Source of the DNA: DATMYQ01 sp035560935
GTDB lineage: Bacteria; Bacillota; Negativicutes; Sporomusales; Sporomusaceae
Direction: 5' to 3'
NCBI GenBank assembly: GCA_035560935.1
Contig: DATMYQ010000040.1
Coordinates: 1-12,276 of the forward strand
Length of the DNA: 12,276 bases
Each line of letters begins with the position of its first letter. The stretch's first letter is position 1. Both the position numbers and the translations under genes were made by a program. Under the pieces are notes generated by a model. It was not told the origin of the DNA. It did not search any database and saw only the letters and a list, made by a program, of their open reading frames with translations. Of this stretch, positions 5,481 to 12,276 are shown one piece after another.

Positions 5481-7446
5481 TGGGATTCTCCTCCTCAGCA
5501 ACCGCCGGAGGAATCGCCTCCGGTTCACCAAACAGAATGTCCAGCGCGGCTTCCGCCGTCGCTACCGGACAAATTTTCAGACCCAGATGGTTTTCCGGCA
5601 CATCGGTTTTATTTTCTTCGGGGATAATCATCAACGTAACCCCGGCCTGTTTGGCGCCATAGGCTTTTTCAAACACACCGCCGACCGCCTTGACCTTACC
5701 CTGGATGGACACTTCACCGGTGATCGCCACGTCCTGGCGCAATGGCCGGCCGGAAATGGCCGACGTCACCGCCGCCAAAATAGCGGTGCCGGCGGAAGGA
5801 CCGTCGATACGGCCGCCGCCGATGATGTTTACGTGAATATCATAGTTACTTAATTCCTGACCGGTGGTTTTACGGACAACGGCGGCGGCGTTAAACACGG
5901 AATCCTTGGCCATGCTGCCGGCAGTGTCGTTGAAGCGCATCGCACCCTTGCCTTTTTCCATGGCCGGAAACGCCACGGCTTCAATTTCCAGCACCGATCC
6001 CAGATAACCGGCAACACCCAGGCCGAACACCTTGCCCACTTCCCGCTCCTGAGAGGCCCGGCGGTTCACGTATGGAGTCAGGCGGCTAACCTGTGCCACC
6101 CGGTAAACATCCGCGGTCGTAATGCTAAGGTTTTCCAGTTCCCGGTTGCAGCGCATCAGCGCCAGTCCATAGGCATCGGCCAGGATGTTCACGGCCTTCC
6201 GGCCTTCAATGGTATATTCGCTGATCAACGCCGCCACGTCCGCATCTACCGGCACGTCCAGCCGGCGAGCGGCGTTGGTGACAATTTCCTCGATGTTCTT
6301 CGGCGTCAGTGGTTCAAAATAAATTTCGGCACAACGCGAACGGATGGCCGGCATAATATCCTGCGCTTCCCGGGTGGTGGCGCCAATCAGAATAAAGTCA
6401 GCCGGCGCACCTTCCTCGAACAATTTGCGGATATACTGGGGGATATGGGGATCGGAGGCATCATAATAGGCGGAATCAAAGAAAACCCGCTTGTCCTCCA
6501 ATACCTTCAACAACTTGTTCTGGAGCATCGGATCCATTTCGCCAATTTCGTCAATGAACAAAATTCCGCCATGGGCATCGGTCACCAGCCCCAGTTTCGG
6601 TTCCGGCACGCCGGTTTCCGCCAGATCCCGCCGCGCACCCTGGTAAATAGGATCATGAACCGAACCCAGCAGCGGGTTGGTCATGTCCCGGGGATCCCAA
6701 CGCAGCGTAGTGCCGTCCACTTCCACAAATGGCGCTTCCTGACCAAATGGTGTGTTTTTCAGTTTACGGGCTTCTTCGAGCACCAGGCGGGCAGCCGTGG
6801 TTTTCCCCACGCCCGGCGGCCCAAACAAAATCAAATGCTGTGGATACGGAGAAGCCAATTTGGCCCGCAGGGCCTCAATCGCCCGTTCCTGTCCCACAAT
6901 TTCTGCCAGCGAGGCCGGCCGCAACAGTTCCATCGCGGAACGGGTCAAGTGCCGTTCCTCGAGTTTTTCCAGGCTGGCCAGTTTTTTCAGCGACTGAGGC
7001 GTTTCGGCATCCGCCGGCGCCTCGTCTTTCAGCACCTGCATCCGGATCTCCTGAACGTACTCCTGGTGCCGCTCTTCCATTTTTTCCGCTACCTTTTTTT
7101 CAATCCGGTCTTCCAAGGACCGCCGGGCATACAACTCGGCCAGTTCATCTTCCATGTTCGATAAAATAGCCGGGATCTCTTCCAGTGTCGGTAATTTCTC
7201 CAGCGTTGGGTCTTCCAGTACCAGCTTTTGCAGCGCCAGCACCCGTTCCGGCAATTGCTCGGAACGCATCAGTTCCACGGCACCCATTTTTCCGGCTTTC
7301 AATACCACTTTTTCGGCGCTGACAATTCCCGCGTACAGGCTATACAGTGAAGTAACCTGACGCTTCAGTTGTTCCACCTGGGTGTTTTTGGCATTTAAGG
7401 CCTCACTGCCGGAGCTGCGTACCCATTTATTAAAAAAGTCTTTCAT
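5473..7446 (-). CDS. lonC: LonC-type ATP-dependent serine protease
   Basis: This 657-aa AAA+ protease of the Lon family resembles the sporulation-associated LonB/LonC group. The N-terminal 1-175 is largely helical and charged (likely coiled coil at about 97-140) and is not the classical Lon substrate domain. The AAA+ module has Walker A GPPGVGKT at 209-216, Walker B ILFIDE at 295-300, sensor 1 GATT at 355-358, an arginine-finger candidate in RSRC at 369-372 and sensor 2 GRKAVN at 415-420. The C-terminal protease domain carries S551 in GPSAGTA and K594 in VFEKAYGAK; their 43-residue spacing equals that of the E. coli Lon Ser-Lys dyad, so it looks active. No membrane anchor is evident, unlike LonB. 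The ATG at 7446 is preferred over the adjacent GTG (7449) because AAGGG lies 6 nt before it. It sits between rplI (45-nt gap) and dnaB (overlap). Substrates are unknown. Confidence 0.9.
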   Translation of the reverse strand: MKDFFNKWVRSSGSEALNAKNTQVEQLKRQVTSLYSLYAGIVSAEKVVLKAGKMGAVELMRSEQLPERVLALQKLVLEDPTLEKLPTLEEIPAILSNMEDELAELYARRSLEDRIEKKVAEKMEERHQEYVQEIRMQVLKDEAPADAETPQSLKKLASLEKLEERHLTRSAMELLRPASLAEIVGQERAIEALRAKLASPYPQHLILFGPPGVGKTTAARLVLEEARKLKNTPFGQEAPFVEVDGTTLRWDPRDMTNPLLGSVHDPIYQGARRDLAETGVPEPKLGLVTDAHGGILFIDEIGEMDPMLQNKLLKVLEDKRVFFDSAYYDASDPHIPQYIRKLFEEGAPADFILIGATTREAQDIMPAIRSRCAEIYFEPLTPKNIEEIVTNAARRLDVPVDADVAALISEYTIEGRKAVNILADAYGLALMRCNRELENLSITTADVYRVAQVSRLTPYVNRRASQEREVGKVFGLGVAGYLGSVLEIEAVAFPAMEKGKGAMRFNDTAGSMAKDSVFNAAAVVRKTTGQELSNYDIHVNIIGGGRIDGPSAGTAILAAVTSAISGRPLRQDVAITGEVSIQGKVKAVGGVFEKAYGAKQAGVTLMIIPEENKTDVPENHLGLKICPVATAEAALDILFGEPEAIPPAVAEEENPIA

Positions 7447-7491
7447 CACTTGCCCTTGTTTCCTTTCCTCTGCGTGACAGCTTACCGCACT

Positions 7492-7938
7492 CTAAACGGG
7501 CTTTACCGTCACCTGAATCTGCGCGTTGACTTCGGGGTGCAGTTTGATGGTCACGGGAAATTCACCCAAAGTCTTGATAGCGTCTTTCAGTTCAATTTTT
7601 CGTTTATCCATTTCAATGTCATACTGGGACTGCATGGCTTCGGCGATATCTTTGGCAGTCACAGAGCCAAACAGTTTGCCGCCTTCACCCTGTTTCACGT
7701 TAATGGTCACTCCGACTTTTGCCAGCTGAGCCGCTAACACTTTGGCCTCATCCAGCGCCTGTTCTTTTTTACGTTCTTCGGACGCTTTCTGCTGTTTGAC
7801 CACATTCAGATTTGAATTAGAAGCCGGCAATGCCAATTTTTGCGGCAATAAAAAGTTGCGGGCGTAGCCTTCGGACACATCCACAATCTCACCTTGTTTA
7901 CCCAATTTTTTTACATCCTGTTGCAAAATCAGTTTCAT
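7492..7938 (-). CDS. rplI: 50S ribosomal protein bL9
   Basis: bL9 binds 23S rRNA at the base of the L1 stalk and reaches towards the neighbouring ribosome with its long helix. The product is 148 aa, normal for the family. The N-terminal rRNA-binding domain includes LILQQDVKKLGKQGE and the signature GYARNFLLP at 24-32; residues about 40-75 form the connecting helix (KQQKASEERKKEQALDEA), and the C-terminal domain contains GKLFGSVTAKDIAEAM. Two ATGs are possible. The one at 7938 gives the family N-terminus MKLILQQDV. The one at 7944 adds two residues, lies closer (5 nt) to AAGGAG and overlaps the gdpP stop as ATGA, suggesting coupling. I chose 7938 by family conservation; the difference is only two codons. 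Confidence 0.96.
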   Translation of the reverse strand: MKLILQQDVKKLGKQGEIVDVSEGYARNFLLPQKLALPASNSNLNVVKQQKASEERKKEQALDEAKVLAAQLAKVGVTINVKQGEGGKLFGSVTAKDIAEAMQSQYDIEMDKRKIELKDAIKTLGEFPVTIKLHPEVNAQIQVTVKPV

Positions 7939-7940
7939 AA

Positions 7941-9926
7941 TCATTCACTCTCCTTCATATAGTCCGACATCAATGCGATGATGCGAAGTTTCACTTCACT
8001 GACGGTGGCGCCTTTCACCTGCGCGCCGGCCACCGCCTGATGGCCGCCGCCACCCAAAGCTTCCATAATCAGCTGTACGTTGATATCACCCTGGGAACGG
8101 GCGCTGACGCCGGTTCCGTCTTCCATGCTGAACAAAATGAAGCTGACCTGGATCCCCTCCACATTTAGCAGCATATCCGCCGTCTGGGCGGAAATCACCT
8201 GGGCATTTTTTACGTCGGCGGGACAGACGGACACCGCCACTCCCGGCAACGGTAATTCCGCGTCGCTGATAATTGCGGAGCGGATCCGGATGGTCTCAAA
8301 ATCCACCCGGAATAAATGGCGAACCAGGCTGGGATCGGCGCCGGCCCGCCGCAAATAGGCGGCCGCGTCAAAAGTGCGGACACCGGTCTGCACGGCAAAG
8401 TTCTTGGTATCCACCACCAACCCGGCGTATAGAGCCGACGCTTCCATCCGGTTTAAATCCAGGGATTCGTCAAAATACATCAAAAGCTCGGTGACCAGTT
8501 CACTGGTGGACGAAGCCGACGGCTCCAGGTATACCAGTAACGGATTGGCGACAAAATCTTCGCCCCGACGGTGATGATCAATGACCACCGTCCGTTCGGA
8601 ATGAGCGATCAGTTCCGGCGCCGCCGTCAGCGCCGGCCGGTGGGTATCCACCACCACCACCACCGTTTCCAATCCCTGCAGCTCCATCGCCTGCGCCGGA
8701 CGAATAAACAAGCCCTGATATTCTTCATAATCCGGCAGCAGTTCCATCAGTTTTTCCAGGGACTGCCCGGGCTGGCTGACCACGATATTCACCGGTATTT
8801 CCTGATGGCGGACCATTTTGGCCACCCCCAGCGCTGCGCCGAGACTGTCAAAGTCTTCGCCGCCGTGGCCCATGATCAACACATTGGCCGAGTTGTCAAT
8901 AATCTCCCGCAACGCTTGAGCCACAATCCGGGCTTTCACCCGGGTATTTTTCTCCACGGCTTTGGTTTTGCCGCCAAAAAACTGCACCCGACCGGCAATA
9001 TGCACCGTCGCCTGATCGCCACCCCGGCCCAGCGCCAGATCCAGACCGGCCTGCGCCCGCTGTCCCAGCGCAGCAATGGAGGGTTCTTCCGCCGCCACCC
9101 CTAAGCTCAGCGTCACCGGCAAGTTGTTATTACCGGAAATACTCCGGACTTCATCCAGGATGTCAAAGCGGTCACCGGTGGTAATCTGCTCCAGCGCCTG
9201 CCGGCTGAGTATGGCAAAAAACAGGTCATCAGCCACCTTTTTCAAATAGCCGTCCCGGCGGGCCACCCACTCGTTCAGATGCTGATTGACCTCCGCGATA
9301 ATTTCCGTCCGGCGGCTTTCGTTCAGGCCTTTGAGCACCTCATCATAATTATCGATCTGAATATAAGCCAACACCGGCTGGGAATAAAAACATTGCTGGC
9401 GGATGGTTTCTTTTTCGGTAACGTCAAAAATATACAGCGCCTGCAAGTCTCCCTGCTCTGCGTCGTTATTAAAAGTTTCCGGACACCGGTGCAACAGGTG
9501 ATAGTACTTTTCGTCCTGTTCCACCACCGCATGCCCGTCCTCTCCCCAAACCTTGTCAAATAGCAGCGACGGAAAAATTTTCATCAGCGACTGGCCGATT
9601 TGTGCCGCCTCGCCAAACCATTCCAGCATCAACGCGTTACGCCAATGGAACCGGCCCTCCCGGTCCACCAACGCAATGCCCACCGGCAAATGCTGCAACG
9701 CACAGACGGCGGCAGCGTCGATCTGACGATCCATCGTTTCCAGATATTCGTTCAACGCTTTTTGACGGTCCAGAAAACGGTCCCGGCCAAAACGATAGAG
9801 CGCATACAGCAATATGGCTCCCAATGCCGCCACGTAATGATTGTACAAACTGATGACAAACAGCAGCGCCGCTGCCACTCCCAAATAAATACGCGTATCA
9901 AACCAGAATGTAGGTCCCTGAGGCAT
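7941..9926 (-). CDS. gdpP: cyclic-di-AMP phosphodiesterase GdpP
   Basis: GdpP is a membrane-bound enzyme that hydrolyses c-di-AMP to pApA and so tunes osmotic and cell-wall homeostasis. The 661-aa product has the family layout: two membrane segments at about 14-27 and 29-46, a degenerate PAS domain at about 75-170 (LPVGIALVDREGRFHWRN), a degenerate GGDEF domain at about 185-310, where the signature is replaced by VADDLFF (231-237), then a DHH domain with metal ligands H354, D358, D360, D427 and D450-H451-H452, plus D506, and a DHHA1 domain ending in GGGGHQAVAGA (625-635). All phosphodiesterase metal residues are present, so it should be active. AGGAGG lies just before the ATG at 9926. It begins 14 nt after the DUF2232 gene and its stop abuts rplI. 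Confidence 0.96.
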   Translation of the reverse strand: MPQGPTFWFDTRIYLGVAAALLFVISLYNHYVAALGAILLYALYRFGRDRFLDRQKALNEYLETMDRQIDAAAVCALQHLPVGIALVDREGRFHWRNALMLEWFGEAAQIGQSLMKIFPSLLFDKVWGEDGHAVVEQDEKYYHLLHRCPETFNNDAEQGDLQALYIFDVTEKETIRQQCFYSQPVLAYIQIDNYDEVLKGLNESRRTEIIAEVNQHLNEWVARRDGYLKKVADDLFFAILSRQALEQITTGDRFDILDEVRSISGNNNLPVTLSLGVAAEEPSIAALGQRAQAGLDLALGRGGDQATVHIAGRVQFFGGKTKAVEKNTRVKARIVAQALREIIDNSANVLIMGHGGEDFDSLGAALGVAKMVRHQEIPVNIVVSQPGQSLEKLMELLPDYEEYQGLFIRPAQAMELQGLETVVVVVDTHRPALTAAPELIAHSERTVVIDHHRRGEDFVANPLLVYLEPSASSTSELVTELLMYFDESLDLNRMEASALYAGLVVDTKNFAVQTGVRTFDAAAYLRRAGADPSLVRHLFRVDFETIRIRSAIISDAELPLPGVAVSVCPADVKNAQVISAQTADMLLNVEGIQVSFILFSMEDGTGVSARSQGDINVQLIMEALGGGGHQAVAGAQVKGATVSEVKLRIIALMSDYMKESE

Positions 9927-9940
9927 AGGCGTTCCTCCTG

Positions 9941-10906
9941 TTATTCGACCGGTGGTTTTCTCAACCGCCGGTAGTCAAAAATCAGTTCAAACGCGCCGGC
10001 AATAATCAGACCCTGGGAAATGGGGCCGCTGGTCAAAATAAGAAACAGCAAAATGCCTCGCACCCACCGGGACAAACTGTATTTGTCGGCAAAAAAACTA
10101 AACAGGGACAGTCCCTGAACCAGCAACGCCACGCTGCTGAGCATCATCAGATTCACACCAGCGCCGGACAAAAATTCCAACTGCCGCGAATTACCCCAAT
10201 AAATCATCACCATAGCCACCGCCAACGCGTAGATCACGGCCCGGGGCAGCACCCAACGGCTGAACGACGGCAAATTGGGAATACTATGGCCTAATTTTCG
10301 CAATACCACTTTGGCCGCCCAGTAATTCAGGCAGGTATCCAGCAGCGCGGCCATCGCCAGACCGGCCGGAAAAATCACCTTCATCAGTTCCAGTGTTGCG
10401 CGCATCATCGTTTCGATTTGCGCCAGATCCGCTTCCTTAATTCCCATGGACCGATACATCTCCATAACCTGTGCCATGGCCCGGCTCATCGCATCCGCCT
10501 GCTGATTCAGAGGATTAATCCCCAGCACCGCCACAGCAATGCCCAGCACCGCCACCTTGGAAATCAGCGATGCCGCCGTTCCCGCCATTAAGGCCCGGGC
10601 CGGCGACCATTCTTTCCGAAAAGCATGGCCCAATACGATACCAATCAGGCCAAAGCCTACTACCACCGTTACCGCATGCAGCGGATGCATCAGCAAGGCA
10701 ATTAAAAAACCGGACGCCACGGCCGCCAGCATGCTCCACCGATAACCGTGGCGCACCCCCAGCAAAATGATGGGTACTGGCCAGATTAGGTTGACAAAAG
10801 CACCGATCAATGGCACATAGGTGCTGACCAAAGCAAATAAAATGGCGACAGCGGTCAGAATCCCGCCTTCCACCATAGGCTTCACCCGATGGGGGGAATA
10901 TGTCAT
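9941..10906 (-). CDS. yybS: DUF2232 (YybS-like) integral membrane protein
   Basis: This 321-aa polytopic membrane protein has roughly eight or nine hydrophobic segments, at about 13-31, 34-52, 56-75, 77-95, 104-130, 172-203, 221-238, 249-272 and 281-309. A polar helical loop at about 131-170 (QQADAMSRAMAQVMEMYRSM) separates the two halves. There is no signal peptide or soluble domain, and the tail is basic (DYRRLRKPPVE). The match to DUF2232/YybS rests on its membrane pattern and its place directly before gdpP-rplI, as yybS is in B. subtilis. Its function is not established; small multi-TM proteins of this type are often compared with transporter substrate-binding subunits, but nothing here proves transport. 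The ATG at 10906 is preceded by AAAGGA at 7-nt spacing. It is the first gene of the operon. Confidence 0.85.
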   Translation of the reverse strand: MTYSPHRVKPMVEGGILTAVAILFALVSTYVPLIGAFVNLIWPVPIILLGVRHGYRWSMLAAVASGFLIALLMHPLHAVTVVVGFGLIGIVLGHAFRKEWSPARALMAGTAASLISKVAVLGIAVAVLGINPLNQQADAMSRAMAQVMEMYRSMGIKEADLAQIETMMRATLELMKVIFPAGLAMAALLDTCLNYWAAKVVLRKLGHSIPNLPSFSRWVLPRAVIYALAVAMVMIYWGNSRQLEFLSGAGVNLMMLSSVALLVQGLSLFSFFADKYSLSRWVRGILLFLILTSGPISQGLIIAGAFELIFDYRRLRKPPVE

Positions 10907-10972
10907 AAAGTCATCCTTTCTATATCATTCGTCAACACGAATCACACGGCTACCGGAACCAATTTTCTCCTC

Positions 10973-10981
10973 ATTATATCA
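10973..10981 (-). promoter_or_regulatory. extended -10 promoter of the yybS-gdpP-rplI-lonC-dnaB operon
   Basis: On the minus strand, TGATATAAT gives a perfect -10 TATAAT (10978-10973) with the TGn extension. There is no good -35 at 17 nt (the hexamer is TATAAA), which fits an extended -10 promoter. A TTGACC lies about 27 nt upstream, too far to pair with it. The predicted start near 10966 would give a leader of about 60 nt before the first gene. Confidence 0.6.
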
Positions 10982-11021
10982 CAAATCCCCTGGTTTTTAT
11001 ACTGCGGTCAAAAGCAGTTTA

Positions 11022-11054
11022 TGGCAGGCCGCTATTGCCCTGCGGCAACAGGCC
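11022..11054. other. small GC-rich inverted repeat in the yybS upstream region
   Basis: TTGCC and GGCAA flank a 4-nt CTGC loop (about 11035-11048), nested between GGCC palindromes on either side. It lies between the fapA terminator and the operon promoter. No T-run follows on either strand. It could be a protein-binding site upstream of the promoter or part of no functional element; the remainder of this 277-nt gap holds only the fapA terminator and the operon promoter. Confidence 0.25.
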
Positions 11055-11084
11055 CGACCGCCGTGCCCGTCTTTGCAACCTGCG

Positions 11085-11121
11085 CAAAAAATGCCCGATC
11101 TCGCAAGGTCCGGCATTTTTC
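11085..11121 (-). terminator. rho-independent terminator behind fapA
   Basis: Read on the minus strand, AAAAATGCC (11120-11112) and GGCATTTTT (11095-11087) form a 9-bp stem with further partial pairing in the 16-nt interior, ending in six T residues (11091-11086). It lies 63 nt after the fapA stop. The A-rich upstream flank also makes it potentially bidirectional, but no plus-strand gene ends here. Confidence 0.75.
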
Positions 11122-11183
11122 ATCTTCATCTATTCGTAAAAGCATATTTCCGCATTCGGTAGCGTTTCCGTCCCATTTTGCCC

Positions 11184-12276
11184 TCAGGCAATACTGGTTA
11201 CCCGTATTTCACCATCCGCTTCATAAAACTTTACGTAGTTAAAATCATCCCGCAGCGGCTTGATCAACGAACCAATAATAATTTTCGTCCCCGCCGCTAC
11301 CCGGTCATGAATCTTGATCCGGCCAAAACGCATACTTTCAAAAGCGAGGTCAATTTCATTAATGCGCCGTTGCAGCGTTTCCGCCTGACCCATCATATGG
11401 AACTGTCCCTGGGTCAGCTTCAGCATCAATTCTTTTTTTTCTGTCGACAGGTGGTTCCGGTCCTGAGACTGCAGCAACCGGAGGTTTTTCCGCACCGCCT
11501 CCAAATTAGCCTCCACTTTTTTAAATTCCTGCCGCAAATGCTGATATTCCTCGCGCAGCAGCGGATTAACACCCACCCGCAGCTCGGTGCCGGTGGACAA
11601 AGAGGTCCCTACGGTGCGGGCATAAATTTCTTCCCCGGCGGAAACCATTCCTCCCACCACCGAACCGTTACCACCTTCCACCCTCACATTGCGTCCGGCA
11701 CTGACTTTGCTGTTGATAATACCATCCCGTACCAAGATATCACGGCCGGCGGATGCCGTGGCGTTTTGAATAAATTTGGCCTGTAAGTCCTGCACCGCAC
11801 TGACGTAGCCGGTCTGGGCCCCAATAATACCCATCCGGATAATCACGTCCTTGCCTTCCACCACACTGCCGCTGACGGTGCCGTAAATTTCCACGTCACC
11901 GCCGGCTTTGACAGAAAAACCCGCCTGCACCGAACCCCGAATGATCACGTTGCCGACGAAGTCAATATTACCCGTGGACAAATCCACATCGCCATTGACT
12001 TCAATCACCGGGATCACACTGACCCGGCGATCCTCCACCAGCACCTGACCGGCAATGGAAGAAATCATTTTGCTGCAATCGACCAGTTGCACGTTTTTGC
12101 CCAACGGTAGCCGCACATCCTGGCCATGCTTGGGCATCAGCCGTTGTCCCAGCACATCAATACCGGGACGGCCAGCGGACGCCGGTATTTTTTCCAGCAG
12201 CAGATCGCCCTGATCCACCTGGATAAACATATCCAGGTTTTTAAAATCAACCCGGCCATCTTCCAGTTCTTTGGGC
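11184..12276 (-). CDS. fapA: FapA/DUF342 polymer-forming protein, C-terminal part (5' end outside the window)
   Basis: The frame stays open from the stop at 11184 to the right edge, giving 363 visible residues; an in-frame ATG at 12230 is internal, because the codons before it (PKELEDGRVDFKNLD) match the conserved entry into the DUF342 core. Visible residues about 15-95 are the DUF342 N-terminal core (PGIDVLGQRLMPKHG, LPLGKNVQLV). Residues about 95-235 are glycine/valine-rich repeats of a right-handed beta-helix (GNVIIRGSV, GGDVEIYGTV, AGRDILVRDG, AGRNVRVEGG, AGEEIYART). Residues about 237-315 form a long coiled coil, and a short beta C-terminus follows. FapA in Vibrio was linked to flagellar assembly control; in Bacillota the role of DUF342 proteins is poorly defined, so the gene symbol is a family label only. 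A terminator follows at 11085-11121. Confidence 0.88.
   Translation of the reverse strand, partial: PKELEDGRVDFKNLDMFIQVDQGDLLLEKIPASAGRPGIDVLGQRLMPKHGQDVRLPLGKNVQLVDCSKMISSIAGQVLVEDRRVSVIPVIEVNGDVDLSTGNIDFVGNVIIRGSVQAGFSVKAGGDVEIYGTVSGSVVEGKDVIIRMGIIGAQTGYVSAVQDLQAKFIQNATASAGRDILVRDGIINSKVSAGRNVRVEGGNGSVVGGMVSAGEEIYARTVGTSLSTGTELRVGVNPLLREEYQHLRQEFKKVEANLEAVRKNLRLLQSQDRNHLSTEKKELMLKLTQGQFHMMGQAETLQRRINEIDLAFESMRFGRIKIHDRVAAGTKIIIGSLIKPLRDDFNYVKFYEADGEIRVTSIA

Noticed and set aside
4557..5627. Open frame of 356 codons on the plus strand opposite dnaB
   Set aside because: It is the antisense shadow of dnaB and the lonC 3' end, rich in H, G and Q as expected from reverse reading of a GC-biased gene; no ribosome-binding site or motif.
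6445..7164. Open frame of 239 codons on the plus strand opposite lonC
   Set aside because: Antisense shadow of the AAA+ and N-terminal coding region; composition dominated by F, R, Q and P with no domain.
1..12276. CRISPR array, insertion sequence, prophage or integration site
   Set aside because: No regularly spaced repeats, transposase, integrase or phage gene, and no direct repeat next to the tRNA within the window; gene content and order are those of a core chromosomal region.

Overview
The window looks like an ordinary, gene-dense chromosomal segment of a Bacillota (Firmicutes) bacterium. The order DUF2232 membrane protein - gdpP - rplI - (lonC) - dnaB, with adenylate-synthesis genes nearby, is a classic Firmicutes arrangement. 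The LonC-type protease is known mainly from endospore formers, and the DUF342/FapA protein is common in clostridial and Negativicutes lineages. A spore-forming clostridial or Negativicutes-type organism is my best guess; this is inference from gene content, not a 16S-type identification.

Layout from left to right. (1) 1-42: the 5' half of a tRNA-Lys(TTT) gene on the minus strand, cut by the window edge, with its own promoter at 61-89. (2) 126-2715: a minus-strand purB-purA operon, which makes AMP from IMP and also carries out the purB step of IMP synthesis. A near-consensus sigma-A promoter lies at 2950-2978. Just upstream of it is a pair of inverted PurBox-like sites (2984-3027), and a leader of about 230 nt follows it. 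(3) 3140-4071: two plus-strand single genes, a small Lrp/AsnC-family regulator divergent from purB and a small cupin, each apparently its own unit. (4) 4146-10906: a minus-strand operon of DUF2232 (yybS-like), gdpP, rplI, lonC and dnaB, with short gaps or overlaps, an extended -10 promoter at 10973-10981 and a strong terminator at 4087-4124. (5) 11184 to the right edge: the C-terminal part of a FapA/DUF342 protein on the minus strand, with a terminator behind it.

The long operon combines c-di-AMP breakdown (GdpP), a ribosomal protein (bL9), a Lon-family protease and the replicative helicase. The purBA unit supplies AMP and appears to be under purine (PurR/PPGpp-PRPP type) control.

I found no mobile element, CRISPR array, phage gene or recognisable novel multi-gene system. 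The points most worth a second look are the PurBox/promoter architecture, the long structured purB leader, the LonC insertion between rplI and dnaB, two substitutions in a conserved PurA loop, and a tiny basic ORF behind fapA.
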